Positions 17,390 through 26,083 of a stretch of DNA of 64,000 nucleotides are shown here, piece by piece. This DNA comes from Aeromonas encheleia (GTDB taxonomy: Bacteria > Pseudomonadota > Gammaproteobacteria > Enterobacterales > Aeromonadaceae): assembly GCF_900637545.1 (NCBI RefSeq), contig NZ_LR134376.1, positions 1,259,001 to 1,323,000 on the forward strand, written 5' to 3'. Made by a program: the position numbers and the translations under genes. A model generated the notes under the pieces. The model was not told the DNA's origin, searched no databases, and saw only the letters and a list, made by a program, of their open reading frames with translations. How positions within the stretch are numbered: the first letter of the stretch is position 1; every line of letters begins with the position of its first letter.

Positions 17390-19156
17390 ATGTTTCAGTT
17401 TCTGACCGATCCGCCCCCCTTTCTCTTCTTCACCGGCAAGGGCGGGGTGGGCAAGACCTCGCTGGCCTGCGCCAGTGCCGTGGCACTGTGCGATGCCGGC
17501 AAGCGGGTGCTGCTGGTGAGCACGGATCCCGCCTCCAACGTGGGGCAGGTGTTTGCCACCACCATCGGCAATCGCGTTACCGCCATCGCGGCTGTGCCGG
17601 GATTGTCGGCGCTGGAGATAGATCCCCCCGCGGCGGCCAGGGCCTATCGGGAGCGGATCGTCGGGCCTGTGCGCGGCAAGTTGCCCGAGAGCGTGGTGCG
17701 CAGCATAGAGGAGCAGCTCTCCGGCGCCTGCACCACAGAGATTGCCGCCTTTGACGAGTTCACCGCCCTGCTGACCGATCCGGCGCTGCTGGCCGAGTAT
17801 GACCATATAGTGTTCGATACAGCGCCCACCGGCCACACCATACGCCTGCTGCAACTGCCGGGGGCCTGGAGCGAATTTCTGGAGCAGGGCAAGGGGGATG
17901 CCTCCTGCCTTGGCCCGCTGGCGGGGCTGGAAAAACAGCGCAGCCAGTATGCCGAGGCGGTCGCCGCGCTGGCCGATGCTGCCCACACCCGGCTGGTGCT
18001 GGTTGCCCGCGCGCAGCACTCGACCCTGCGCGAAGTAGCCCGCACCCACGAGGAGCTGGCCGCCATCGGGCTCATGAATCAGCAGCTTGTCATCAATGGC
18101 CTCTTCCCCGAGTCTGCCATCGCCGGTGACGCTCTGGCCCAGGCCCTCTGGCAGCGCGAGCAGCAGGCCCTCTCTACCATGCCGCTGGCCCTCAGGGCCC
18201 TGGCGCAGGATCCGATCCCGCTGCTTGCCACCAATCTGGTGGGCGTTGAGAGCCTGCGTCAGTTGCTGCAACCCTGTGCATCCGCAGGGAGCCAGGCATC
18301 CGTTGCCCAGCCCCATGACAGTGTGACCCAACCCGATCTGGGGACGCTGGTGGACGAGCTGGCCGCCGATGGCCACGGCCTCATCATGCTGATGGGCAAG
18401 GGCGGAGTGGGCAAGACCACCTTGGCGGCCGCCGTGGCGGTGGAGCTGGCGAGTCGCGGCCTGCCGGTGCATCTCACCACCTCGGATCCCGCCGCTCACC
18501 TGGGCGAGACGCTGGCAGGTAGCCTGCCTCATCTCGAGGTGAGCCGCATCGACCCCCACGCCGAGACCGAACGTTACCGCGCCCAGGTGCTGGCCACCAA
18601 GGGGGCGGCGCTGGATGAGCAGGGGCGGGCGTTGCTGGAGGAGGATCTGCGCTCCCCCTGTACCGAGGAGATCGCCGTGTTTCAGGCCTTCTCGCGCATC
18701 ATCCGCGAGGCGGGCAAGCGCTTCGTGGTGATGGATACCGCCCCCACCGGCCACACCCTGCTGCTGCTCGATGCCACCGGCGCCTACCACAGAGAGATTG
18801 CCCGCCAGATGGGCAGCAAGGGGCTGCACTTCACCACCCCCATGATGCAGTTGCAGGACCCAAAACAGACCAAGGTGCTGATCGTCACCCTGCCCGAGCC
18901 CACGCCGGTGCAGGAGGCGGCCAACCTGCAGGCCGACTTGCGCCGCGCCGGTATCGAGCCCTGGGGCTGGCTCATCAACCACAGTTTGCAGCAAGCCGCG
19001 GTCAGCTCGCCGCTGCTGCAACTGCGGGCCGAGCGCCAACGGCCCCATATCGAGGCGGTCGAACAGTTGCACGCCAGCCGCCATGCCGTGGTGCCGCTGC
19101 TCGCCGAGGAGCCGGTGGGGCCGGACGCCCTGCGCCGCCTCTGTCAGCACCATTGA
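17390..19156 (+). CDS. arsA: Arsenite-activated ATPase ArsA
   Basis: This 588-residue ATPase has two homologous halves, each with its own nucleotide site: GKGGVGKTSLACASAV near residue 16 and GKGGVGKTTLAAAVAV near residue 337. Each half also has a DTAPTGHT signal-transduction motif. As(III) binding at Cys residues between the halves stimulates hydrolysis, and ArsA energises the membrane pump. The length matches canonical ArsA (about 583-590). ACAGGAG precedes ATG 17390. Here the partner pump is an Acr3-family carrier rather than ArsB. Confidence 0.97.
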   Translation: MFQFLTDPPPFLFFTGKGGVGKTSLACASAVALCDAGKRVLLVSTDPASNVGQVFATTIGNRVTAIAAVPGLSALEIDPPAAARAYRERIVGPVRGKLPESVVRSIEEQLSGACTTEIAAFDEFTALLTDPALLAEYDHIVFDTAPTGHTIRLLQLPGAWSEFLEQGKGDASCLGPLAGLEKQRSQYAEAVAALADAAHTRLVLVARAQHSTLREVARTHEELAAIGLMNQQLVINGLFPESAIAGDALAQALWQREQQALSTMPLALRALAQDPIPLLATNLVGVESLRQLLQPCASAGSQASVAQPHDSVTQPDLGTLVDELAADGHGLIMLMGKGGVGKTTLAAAVAVELASRGLPVHLTTSDPAAHLGETLAGSLPHLEVSRIDPHAETERYRAQVLATKGAALDEQGRALLEEDLRSPCTEEIAVFQAFSRIIREAGKRFVVMDTAPTGHTLLLLDATGAYHREIARQMGSKGLHFTTPMMQLQDPKQTKVLIVTLPEPTPVQEAANLQADLRRAGIEPWGWLINHSLQQAAVSSPLLQLRAERQRPHIEAVEQLHASRHAVVPLLAEEPVGPDALRRLCQHH

Positions 19157-19278
19157 GTCGCCGCCCCGGTGCGTTGCCGGGGCGGCTTGAATATGCCGTC
19201 AACTTGTTATGAACCCTTGTTTTTAACCTTTTGTTGAACAAATAGGAGATGCGGGATTACGCCGCATCGGGAGCTTTT

Positions 19279-20343
19279 ATGTCTGCAACCTGTGATGCCA
19301 AGGCAGTCCCTGCCATCGGCTTTTTTGAACGTTATCTCACCGCCTGGGTCGCCCTCTGCATTCTGGTGGGCATTGGACTGGGCCAGGGCTTGCCGGATCT
19401 GTTCAAGGCGATCGGTGCCATGGAGGTGGCCAAGGTCAACCTGCCGGTGGGGCTGCTCATCTGGGTGATGATCATCCCCATGCTGCTCAAGATCGACTTT
19501 GGCGCCCTGCATCAGGTGAAGGGTCACCTCAAGGGGATTGGGGTCACCCTCTTCATCAACTGGCTGGTCAAGCCCTTCTCCATGGCCTTCCTCGGCTGGC
19601 TGTTTATCCGCGTGCTGTTTGCCGACTGGCTGCCGGCGGATCAGCTGGACAGCTATGTGGCGGGGCTGATCCTGCTGGCAGCCGCCCCCTGCACCGCCAT
19701 GGTGTTTGTCTGGAGTCGCCTCACCAACGGCGATCCCTACTTCACCCTGTCGCAGGTGGCGGTGAACGACCTCATCATGGTGTTCGCCTTCGCCCCGCTG
19801 GTGGCGCTGCTGCTCGGGGTCTCCAGCATTATCGTGCCCTGGGATACCCTGCTCACCTCTGTGGGGCTCTATATCGTCATCCCGGTCGTGATTGCCCAGC
19901 TGCTACGCAAGGTCTTGCTGCAAAAGGGGCAGGCCAGTTTCGATGGTGTCATGGCCCGCATCCAGCCCTGGTCGGTGGCCGCTCTCCTGCTCACTCTGGT
20001 GCTGCTGTTTGCCTTTCAGGGCAACGCCATCATCGAGCAGCCGCTGGTGATTGCCCTGCTGGCGGTGCCTATCCTGATCCAGGTACTGTTCAACTCGGGG
20101 CTCGCCTACTGGCTCAACCGCAAGGTGGGGGAGAAGCACTCGGTGGCCGGTCCCTCCGCGCTGATCGGGGCATCGAATTTCTTCGAACTGGCGGTGGCCG
20201 CCGCCATCAGCCTGTTCGGCTTTCACTCAGGTGCGGCGCTCGCCACCGTGGTCGGGGTGCTGATCGAGGTGCCGGTCATGCTGCTGGTGGTGCGCGTGGT
20301 CAACGCCAGCAAACCCTGGTACGAGGCGGGACTGCGCCACTAA
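19279..20343 (+). CDS. acr3: Arsenite efflux carrier, Acr3 family
   Basis: This 354-residue integral membrane carrier of the bile acid/arsenite (BART) superfamily has about ten hydrophobic segments. The fourth contains the conserved transport Cys in ILLAAAPCTAMVFVWSRL, followed by NGDPYFTLSQVAVNDL. It exports As(III), probably as part of an ArsA-energised complex. ATG 19279 was chosen because GGGAG is 5 nt upstream; an in-frame ATG at 19249 has its Shine-Dalgarno directly against the start. The 122-bp gap after arsA is AT-rich and might contain an internal promoter, but no clear one was seen. Confidence 0.95.
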   Translation: MSATCDAKAVPAIGFFERYLTAWVALCILVGIGLGQGLPDLFKAIGAMEVAKVNLPVGLLIWVMIIPMLLKIDFGALHQVKGHLKGIGVTLFINWLVKPFSMAFLGWLFIRVLFADWLPADQLDSYVAGLILLAAAPCTAMVFVWSRLTNGDPYFTLSQVAVNDLIMVFAFAPLVALLLGVSSIIVPWDTLLTSVGLYIVIPVVIAQLLRKVLLQKGQASFDGVMARIQPWSVAALLLTLVLLFAFQGNAIIEQPLVIALLAVPILIQVLFNSGLAYWLNRKVGEKHSVAGPSALIGASNFFELAVAAAISLFGFHSGAALATVVGVLIEVPVMLLVVRVVNASKPWYEAGLRH

Positions 20344-20392
20344 GGTTTGCTATCCACTTTTTTATTCACTTAAGCCATGAGAGACACGCAAA

Positions 20393-20818
20393 ATGAGTGC
20401 AATCACCATCTATCACAACCCGGAATGTGGTACCTCCCGCAACACCCTCGAGCTTATTCGCAACAGCGGCGTCGAGCCCTCCGTGATCCACTATCTGGAG
20501 ACCCCCCCCTCCCGCGACCAACTGGTGGTGCTGATCGCCGCCATGGGGATGCCGGTGCGCGATCTGCTGCGCAAGAACGTGCCCCCCTACGAGGCGCTCG
20601 CTCTGGCGGAAGATCGCTTCAGCGATGATGAACTGATCGATGCCATGCTGGCCCACCCTATCCTGATCAACCGCCCCATAGTCGTGACACCGCTTGGCAC
20701 CAAACTGTGCCGCCCGTCGGAACTGGTGCTCGATATTTTGCCCGATCAGCAAAAAGGGGCCTTCGCCAAGGAGGATGGTGAGCAAGTGGTGGATGCGAGC
20801 GGCAAGCGTCTGCGCTGA
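20393..20818 (+). CDS. arsC: Arsenate reductase, glutaredoxin-dependent ArsC
   Basis: This 141-residue enzyme reduces arsenate to arsenite with glutathione and glutaredoxin. The catalytic Cys12 lies in YHNPECGTSRNTLELIRNSG, and the supporting Arg residues are in NRPIVVT and KLCRPSE. The length matches plasmid R773 ArsC (141 residues). It is the last ars gene and makes the substrate for Acr3/ArsA. The ribosome-binding site is weak. A small open frame follows between 20,818 and 20,907 but has no support. Confidence 0.96.
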   Translation: MSAITIYHNPECGTSRNTLELIRNSGVEPSVIHYLETPPSRDQLVVLIAAMGMPVRDLLRKNVPPYEALALAEDRFSDDELIDAMLAHPILINRPIVVTPLGTKLCRPSELVLDILPDQQKGAFAKEDGEQVVDASGKRLR

Positions 20819-20920
20819 TGGCGGTGGACTACCCTTGCACCTCGGTGGTGAGGAGCTGTATGAGCGCGAACTATCTGCTAAGGTGGCCCTCAGCCGATGA
20901 GAGATGATAAGGAACATATT

Positions 20921-21697
20921 ATGAAGACCCAATCCTGGATAGTTGTCGCCACCCTGGTGCTGGCCTCTACCCCAAGCCATGCCGACTGGGCGAAGCTGAA
21001 GGAAGCCGCCTCCGATCTGGGGACCGCGGTGAGCGAGACCGGCAAGGAGGCGTGGGCGGGCATTACCGACTTCTCCAAGGCGACCTGGGAGTCGGTCTCC
21101 ACCTGGGGGGCCGATGCCTACAACAAGACGGGGGCCTGGACGAAGGAGAGCGCGGCCACCGGCAAGGAGTGGCTGACCGCGGCAGACAAGAAGCTCGATA
21201 CCATGCTGGAGCCCAAGACGCCGACCGAGGCGCGCACCGCGCTGGATACCATGGCCGACACCGCGCTGGTACGGCTGTTCAACGAGCAACCCTCGGCCAA
21301 GCTGTTGTTTGACAAGGCCTATGGCTATGCGGTGTTCGACTCGCGCAAGTTCTCCCTGATGATACACACCAACCAGGGATCCGGGGTGGCGGTCAACCGC
21401 GCGAGCGGCAAGCACACTTACATGAAGATGTTCGGGGCGGGCATGGCGGCCGGCTTCGGCGGCAAGTTCTATCAGCAGGTGATGTTGTTCGAGACCAAGC
21501 AGACCTTTGACAACTTCGTGAACAAGGGCTGGGAGGCGACCTCGGAGGCGGGCGTCGTGGCAGGCAAGGAGAGCGCATCGCTCGATGGCGGCTACAACGG
21601 CGGCATGGCCATCTACCAGCTTGGCGAGCAGGGTCTGATGTACGGCGTCAGCATCACCGGATCCAAATACTGGATCGACGAGGATCTGACCCAGTAA
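20921..21697 (+). CDS. Secreted SYLF (Ysc84-type) lipid-binding domain protein
   Basis: This 258-residue protein has a signal peptide (IVVATLVLASTPSHA, cleaved before DWAKL), a helical N-terminal region of about 100 residues and a C-terminal SYLF domain. The SYLF domain is recognised from KLLFDKAYGYAVF, GSGVAVNRASGKHTYMKM and EAGVVAGKESASL. SYLF domains bind phosphoinositides in eukaryotes; in bacteria these exported proteins have no settled function. It stands outside the ars operon, with its own AAGGAA ribosome-binding site and a strong terminator, so a role in arsenic resistance should not be assumed. Confidence 0.8.
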   Translation: MKTQSWIVVATLVLASTPSHADWAKLKEAASDLGTAVSETGKEAWAGITDFSKATWESVSTWGADAYNKTGAWTKESAATGKEWLTAADKKLDTMLEPKTPTEARTALDTMADTALVRLFNEQPSAKLLFDKAYGYAVFDSRKFSLMIHTNQGSGVAVNRASGKHTYMKMFGAGMAAGFGGKFYQQVMLFETKQTFDNFVNKGWEATSEAGVVAGKESASLDGGYNGGMAIYQLGEQGLMYGVSITGSKYWIDEDLTQ

Positions 21698-21719
21698 GCG
21701 TCAGGATCTGTTGTTATCG

Positions 21720-21746
21720 TGGCCCGCTCGATGCGGGCCATTTTTT
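21720..21746 (+). terminator. Rho-independent terminator after the SYLF gene
   Basis: TGGCCCGC-TCGAT-GCGGGCCA is followed by six T residues, 23 bp after the SYLF stop. It insulates the flagellar cluster from upstream transcription. Confidence 0.92.
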
Positions 21747-21916
21747 ATGCCGCATCCGGGTGCCATCGTTACCGGCTGCCGGGGGCTAGGCCCGAAAAGG
21801 CGACCCGATGCGCACCGTTCCCTTCCTTTTTCACCGCGCCAGCCCCGGCCCCTCAGCGGGCTGGTTTCGTCTGAATGATGACCAGTCGCCATCGCTGGTC
21901 GCAGGATCCGTCTTCA

Positions 21917-21934
21917 TTGGCACCCTAATTGCTT
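21917..21934 (+). promoter_or_regulatory. Sigma-54 promoter of fliEFGHIJ
   Basis: TTGGCACCCTAATTGCTT matches the -24/-12 consensus with the invariant GG and GC exactly 10 nt apart (21,919-20 and 21,931-32). The transcript would begin near 21,944, about 30 nt before fliE. Sigma-54 control of this operon fits polar-flagellum hierarchies of Vibrio and Aeromonas, where an NtrC-type activator not present here is needed. Confidence 0.85.
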
Positions 21935-21972
21935 ACAGCCTGTCAGCGTCAATGATTTGTCTGGGGATGAAG

Positions 21973-22290
21973 ATGGAAATAAGTGCAAGCAGCCTGATGC
22001 AAGAGATGCAGGCGCTCAAGGTCGAAGCCGGCGCCACGCCGCTGAGCCAGCCCGGTCGTCAGGTCAATTCGGATTTTGGCCAGATGCTGCAACAGGCCCT
22101 CAACAACGTCAACGAGCTGCAGGGTGGCGCCAACGATCTGCGCACCCGCTTCGACATGGGTGACAAGTCGGTGGACCTGTCCGAGGTGATGATCGCCGGG
22201 CAGAAATCCTCCATCGCCTTCGAGGCGACGGTGCAGGTGCGTAACAAGATGGTCGATGCCTACAAGACCATCATGAACATGCCGGTATAA
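21973..22290 (+). CDS. fliE: Flagellar MS-ring/rod junction protein FliE
   Basis: This 105-residue protein links the MS ring to the rod and is an early export substrate. The C-terminal family motif is recognisable in FDMGDKSVDLSEVMIAGQKS and the ending NKMVDAYKTIMNMPV. ATG 21973 (MEISASS) was chosen because GGGG sits 6 nt before it; ATG 21967 would have the purines directly against it. It is the first gene of the sigma-54-driven unit. Its last 13 bases are repeated 41 bp downstream in front of fliF. Confidence 0.93.
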   Translation: MEISASSLMQEMQALKVEAGATPLSQPGRQVNSDFGQMLQQALNNVNELQGGANDLRTRFDMGDKSVDLSEVMIAGQKSSIAFEATVQVRNKMVDAYKTIMNMPV

Positions 22291-22297
22291 GAAACCC

Positions 22298-22354
22298 ATG
22301 GCGACTGAGCATCATGAACATGTCAGCAATAAGGACATAAACCGTGGCTACTGA
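22298..22354 (+). other. Junction micro-ORF between fliE and fliF
   Basis: The fliE-fliF spacer is a diverged tandem repeat. CATCATGAACATG occurs in the fliE tail (22,269) and again at 22,310. ATAAG plus ACC then leads to ATGGCGACTGA in the first copy and GTGGCTACTGA, the fliF start, in the second. The resulting 18-codon frame begins MATEHHE, echoing the (V)ATDQNG start of fliF, and runs past the fliF start in another frame. In an alternative frame the spacer reads SIMNM, like the fliE end TIMNM. Confidence 0.45.
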
Positions 22355-24053
22355 TCAAAACGGCGATCTGCTGATCAACAACGACGGGGCGGCAGCCCTC
22401 GATGAGCACGAGCAGAAGAGCTCGGCGCTGGGCTTCCTGTCCAACACCGACGTGCTGCGGCAGATCACCCTGATCCTGGGGCTGACCATCTGTCTGGCCA
22501 TCGCCGTCTTCATCCTGTTGTGGGGCAAGGAGCCGGAGATGCGTCCGCTCGGCACCTTCAGCACCCAGGAGCTGGTCTCCACCCTCGACTATCTGGATCA
22601 ACAGAAGATCCCCTATCAGGTCGAGGGCAAGAGCGTGTTGGTCAGCGCCGAGAAATATGCGGACATCCGGCTGGGCCTGACCCGTGCCGGTCTGGCCGGC
22701 AACAATGATGTCAGCAACGATGGCGAGTCCATCCTGCTCAAGGACTCCAGCTTCGGCGTCAGCCAGCGCATGGAGAACGAGCGCCTCAAGCTCAGCCGCG
22801 AGCGCCAGCTGGCCAGCGCCATCGAACAGTTCCAGAACGTGGCCAAGGCCCAGGTGCTGCTGGCCATTCCCAAGGACAACGTGTTCGCCCGCAACGAGCG
22901 CAAACCCAGCGCCACCGTGGTGCTGAGCCTGAGAGGCAGCGCCCTCGGTCAGGGGGAAGTGGACTCCATCGTCGACATGGTGGCCTCCGCCGTGCACGGT
23001 CTGGAGCCGACCCGCGTCACCGTCACCGATCAGAACGGGCGCCTGCTCAACTCCGGCTCCCAGGATCCGCTCTCGGCCCAGACCCGCAAAGAGTTTGCGA
23101 TGCAGCAGAAGCAGGAGCTGGAGTACAAACAAAAAATTGACGCCATCCTGATCCCGGTATTGGGGGCCGACAACTACACGGCGGAGGTGGATCTCTCCCT
23201 CGACTTCTCCCAGCAGGAGCAGACCCGCAAGACCTACAACCCGGACTTGCCGGCCGTGCGCTCCGAGATGACCGTCGAGGAGAACAGCGCCAACGGCGGC
23301 AATGGCGGTGTGCCTGGCGCGCTCTCCAACCAGCCACCGGCCGCCTCCAGCATTCCCCAGCAGGCGACCGGCGCCGATGCCGACGCGAGCGCGGCGAGTG
23401 GCCGCTCCCGCAAGGAGGCGACCCGCAACTTCGAACTGGACACCACTGTCAGTCACATCCGGCGCCAGCAGGGCGGCATTCGCCGCATGACGGTGTCGGT
23501 GGCGGTGGATTACAAGGCCATCCCCGGCGCCGACGGAGCCGTCACCCGGGAGGCCCGCAGCCAGGCCGAGATCGACACCCTGCGCCGGCTGCTCAGCGGT
23601 GGCCTCGGCTTCGACGTGACCCGGGGGGACACCCTGGAGGTGGTCGCCATCCCGTTCAACCGCCCCGAGCTGGAAGCCGTGGCCGACATGCCGCTCTACG
23701 AGCAGCCCTGGTTCTGGCGCGCGGTGCGCATCGCCGCCTCCGTGCTGGTCATCATAGTGCTGATCGTCACCGTGGTGCGGCCCATGCTCAAGCGCCTGCT
23801 CTACCCGGATGCGAGACCGGAAGGGGAGCTGGACTTCGACAACCACACAGTGCTGGGTGGGGATGACGAACTCAGTCTGCTGGCGGCGCAAGCCGAGGCC
23901 GAACCCGTGTTCGGGGTGCGCGACGGTCACCTGAAGCTGCCGGATCTGCACCGGGATGAAGACTTGCTCAAGGCGGTGCGTGCGCTGGTGGCGAATGAAC
24001 CGGATCTGGCCGCTCAGGTCATTAAAGAATGGGTAACGAACAGAGATGCCTGA
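22344..24053 (+). CDS. fliF: Flagellar MS-ring protein FliF
   Basis: This 569-residue protein forms the membrane ring that nucleates the basal body. Two membrane segments are visible, ITLILGLTICLAIAVFILLW near residue 45 and ASVLVIIVLIVTVVRPML near residue 470. The YscJ/FliF periplasmic ring-building motifs lie between them, with a low-complexity Gly/Ala-rich insert around residues 310-350. The C-terminal cytoplasmic tail, which binds FliG, overlaps the fliG start by 8 nt. The start is GTG 22344 with AAGGA upstream. Confidence 0.96.
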   Translation: MATDQNGDLLINNDGAAALDEHEQKSSALGFLSNTDVLRQITLILGLTICLAIAVFILLWGKEPEMRPLGTFSTQELVSTLDYLDQQKIPYQVEGKSVLVSAEKYADIRLGLTRAGLAGNNDVSNDGESILLKDSSFGVSQRMENERLKLSRERQLASAIEQFQNVAKAQVLLAIPKDNVFARNERKPSATVVLSLRGSALGQGEVDSIVDMVASAVHGLEPTRVTVTDQNGRLLNSGSQDPLSAQTRKEFAMQQKQELEYKQKIDAILIPVLGADNYTAEVDLSLDFSQQEQTRKTYNPDLPAVRSEMTVEENSANGGNGGVPGALSNQPPAASSIPQQATGADADASAASGRSRKEATRNFELDTTVSHIRRQQGGIRRMTVSVAVDYKAIPGADGAVTREARSQAEIDTLRRLLSGGLGFDVTRGDTLEVVAIPFNRPELEAVADMPLYEQPWFWRAVRIAASVLVIIVLIVTVVRPMLKRLLYPDARPEGELDFDNHTVLGGDDELSLLAAQAEAEPVFGVRDGHLKLPDLHRDEDLLKAVRALVANEPDLAAQVIKEWVTNRDA

Positions 24054-25107
24054 AGACAAGAAGAATCAAGTCACCGGTAACGACATTACCGACGTGCAGC
24101 GCCAGATCCTGGACCAGATGGCCGGGATGGAGATGGCGGCCGTGTTGATGCTGAGCCTCAACGAAGAGGATGCCGCCCAGATCTTCCGCCATCTGGAGCC
24201 CAAGCAGGTGCAGCGGCTCGGCATGTCGATGGCCTCCATGTCGGACTTCAGTCACGATCGGGTGGCGGCGGTGCATCGTCAATTTATCGACGACATCCAG
24301 AAATACACCAACATCGGCATCGGCAGCGAAGACTTCGTGCGCAAGGCCCTGGTGGCGGCGCTCGGCGAAGACAAGGCCAGCAACTTGGTGGATCAGATCA
24401 TCCTGGGATCGGGGGCCCGCGGCCTCGACTCCCTCAAGTGGATGGATGCGCGCCAGGTGGCCAGCATCATCCAGAACGAACACCCGCAGATCCAGACTAT
24501 AGTCCTCTCCTATCTGGAGCCGGAGCAGTCCGCCGAGATCCTGAGCCAGTTCCCGGAGCAGGTGCGGCTGGATCTGGTGATGCGCATCGCCAACCTGGAA
24601 GAGGTGCAACCTGCGGCGCTGCAGGAACTGAACGACATCATGGAGAAGCAGTTCGCCGGTGCGGCCGGGGCTCAGGCCGCCAAGATGGGTGGCCTCAAGG
24701 CCGCCGCCAACATCATGAACTACCTGGATACCAACATCGAAGGCCAGCTGATGGACTCCATCCGCGAGTCGGACGAGGAGATGAGCCAGCAGATCCAGGA
24801 CTTGATGTTCGTGTTCGAGAACCTCATCGATGTGGACGATCGCGGCATCCAGACCCTGCTGCGGGAAGTGCCGGGGGATCTGCTGCAACGGGCCCTCAAG
24901 GGCTCGGACGATCAGATGCGCGAGAAGGTATTCAAGAACATGTCCAAGCGGGCCGCCGAGATGCTGGCGGACGATCTGGAGGCCATGGGGCCAATCCGAG
25001 TCTCCGAGGTCGAAGCCGCCCAGAAGGAGATCCTCTCCACCGCCCGCCGTCTGGCGGATGCGGGCGAGATCATGCTGGGTGCCGGCGGTGGCGAGGAGTT
25101 CCTCTAA
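24046..25107 (+). CDS. fliG: Flagellar motor switch protein FliG
   Basis: This 353-residue rotor protein has the three expected domains: an N-terminal domain that binds FliF, a middle ARM domain with EHPQIQTIVLSYLEPEQS and a C-terminal torque domain. The torque helix includes VDDRGIQTLLREVPGDLL and RAAEMLADDLEAMGPIRVSE with charged residues that face the stator. The start overlaps the fliF stop by 8 nt. The end GEEFL is echoed in a 16-codon micro-ORF placed before fliH. Confidence 0.97.
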   Translation: MPEDKKNQVTGNDITDVQRQILDQMAGMEMAAVLMLSLNEEDAAQIFRHLEPKQVQRLGMSMASMSDFSHDRVAAVHRQFIDDIQKYTNIGIGSEDFVRKALVAALGEDKASNLVDQIILGSGARGLDSLKWMDARQVASIIQNEHPQIQTIVLSYLEPEQSAEILSQFPEQVRLDLVMRIANLEEVQPAALQELNDIMEKQFAGAAGAQAAKMGGLKAAANIMNYLDTNIEGQLMDSIRESDEEMSQQIQDLMFVFENLIDVDDRGIQTLLREVPGDLLQRALKGSDDQMREKVFKNMSKRAAEMLADDLEAMGPIRVSEVEAAQKEILSTARRLADAGEIMLGAGGGEEFL

Positions 25108-25110
25108 GCC

Positions 25111-25161
25111 ATGGATCAGCAACAGCGTGATGATGTCAGCCTTGGCCAGGAGCGCCTCTAG
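25111..25161 (+). other. Junction micro-ORF between fliG and fliH
   Basis: The 57-bp spacer holds a 16-codon frame MDQQQRDDVSLGQERL. Its first ten residues resemble the fliH start MNNNKQRGYVR, and its end GQERL resembles the fliG end GEEFL. The nucleotides around both stops align closely: GGCGAGGAGTTCCTCTAA against GGCCAGGAGCGCCTCTAG, each followed within a few bases by ATG-AT. This is what a diverged tandem duplication of the fliG-fliH junction would leave. AGGAG within it also serves as a distant ribosome-binding site for fliH. Confidence 0.55.
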
Positions 25162-25164
25162 AGC

Positions 25165-25962
25165 ATGAATAACAACAAGCAACGGGGTTACGTCAGACCC
25201 GAGACGGACGAGAGCCAGGTGCAGACCTGGGGCTGGCCCGAGATGGAGGTGATCTCCGAGGTCGAGCGCAATGCCCTGGGGCTCAGCCCGGATTGGTACC
25301 GGCAGGAGCAGGAGGCCGAGGCCCCCGCCCCCGAGCCGGAGGAGGAGCCAACCCCCAGCATCACGGCGGAAGAGCTGGAGGCGATCCGCCAGGCTGCCTG
25401 GGAAGAGGGCATGGCCGATGGCCGGGAGGCCGGTTTTGCCAAGGGGCTGGAGGAGGGCAAGCTGGAAGGCTTGCAGCAAGGCCATCAGGCTGGCCTGGAG
25501 CAGGGCAGGGAGGAGGGGCTGGCCATGGGGCGCGAGCAGGTGGAGCAGCAGATTGCCCACTGGCAGACGCTGGCCGATCGCCTCGCCAACCCGCTTAGCG
25601 AGCAGGATCAGGCGGTGGAGCAACAGCTCATCGCCCTGGTGCAGCAGCTGGCCCGCGCCCTCATCCGCCACGAGGCCGAGACCTCCCCCCGGCTGCTGCT
25701 GGAGGCGCTCAAGCAGGGGCTGGCCCTGCTGCCCGCCGCCGAGCAGGGCGTCACCCTGCTGCTGCACCCGGACGATGTGGCCAGGGTCGAGCAGGCGTTC
25801 GGGGTGGAGGAGTGCGCCAAGCGCGGCTGGCGGTTGCAGAGCGACCCCACCCTCTCCCCCGGCGATCTGCAACTGGCTACCAGTCTCTCCAGCATCGATC
25901 TGGCCTTGTCGGGGCGCATCGATCAGCTGCTGCGCAATTTCCTGCGCGACAATGCCGACTAA
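25165..25962 (+). CDS. fliH: Flagellar export-ATPase regulator FliH
   Basis: This 265-residue peripheral protein holds FliI at the export gate and C ring. It shows the FliH glycine-repeat stretch (GMADGREAGFAKGLEEGKLE, then GLQQGHQAG and QGREEGLAMGREQ), in which GxxxG repeats form a helical dimer, and a C-terminal FliI-binding domain. The N-terminal WGWPEME segment carries the aromatic residues that dock to FlhA/FliN. The last residues LRDNAD are echoed 75 bp downstream as RRGNAD. Confidence 0.92.
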   Translation: MNNNKQRGYVRPETDESQVQTWGWPEMEVISEVERNALGLSPDWYRQEQEAEAPAPEPEEEPTPSITAEELEAIRQAAWEEGMADGREAGFAKGLEEGKLEGLQQGHQAGLEQGREEGLAMGREQVEQQIAHWQTLADRLANPLSEQDQAVEQQLIALVQQLARALIRHEAETSPRLLLEALKQGLALLPAAEQGVTLLLHPDDVARVEQAFGVEECAKRGWRLQSDPTLSPGDLQLATSLSSIDLALSGRIDQLLRNFLRDNAD

Positions 25963-26083
25963 TCCCCTGTCTCGGCTCGTCATGGTGGCATCGCATTGCT
26001 GCGCACTGTCTCCCGGCGGCGTGGTAATGCCGACTGACCCCCTGTCCCGGCCTCTTTTCCCTTTACCTTTGGAGGCGCGATGA
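25952..26083 (+). other. Junction micro-ORF and tail repeat between fliH and fliI
   Basis: A 43-codon frame starts inside the fliH stop region and ends in an ATGA overlap with the fliI start. It begins MPTNPLSRLV, which aligns without gaps to the fliI start [10 protein letters not shown] at M, L, R and L, and repeats as MPTDPLSRP at residue 26. In the fliH frame the same DNA ends LLRTVSRRRGNAD, echoing LLRNFLRDNAD. The nucleotide repeat AATGCCGACT(A/G)A plus CCCCTGTC(T/C)CGG recurs at an offset of 75 bp (25,951 and 26,026). Confidence 0.5.

Noticed and set aside
17339..19153. 604-codon frame opposite arsA
   Set aside because: Antisense shadow; the plus strand encodes both ArsA ATP sites.
20818..20907. 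29-codon frame after arsC beginning at the stop overlap
   Set aside because: I looked for the junction pattern here; the ends do not convincingly resemble ArsC or the SYLF protein.
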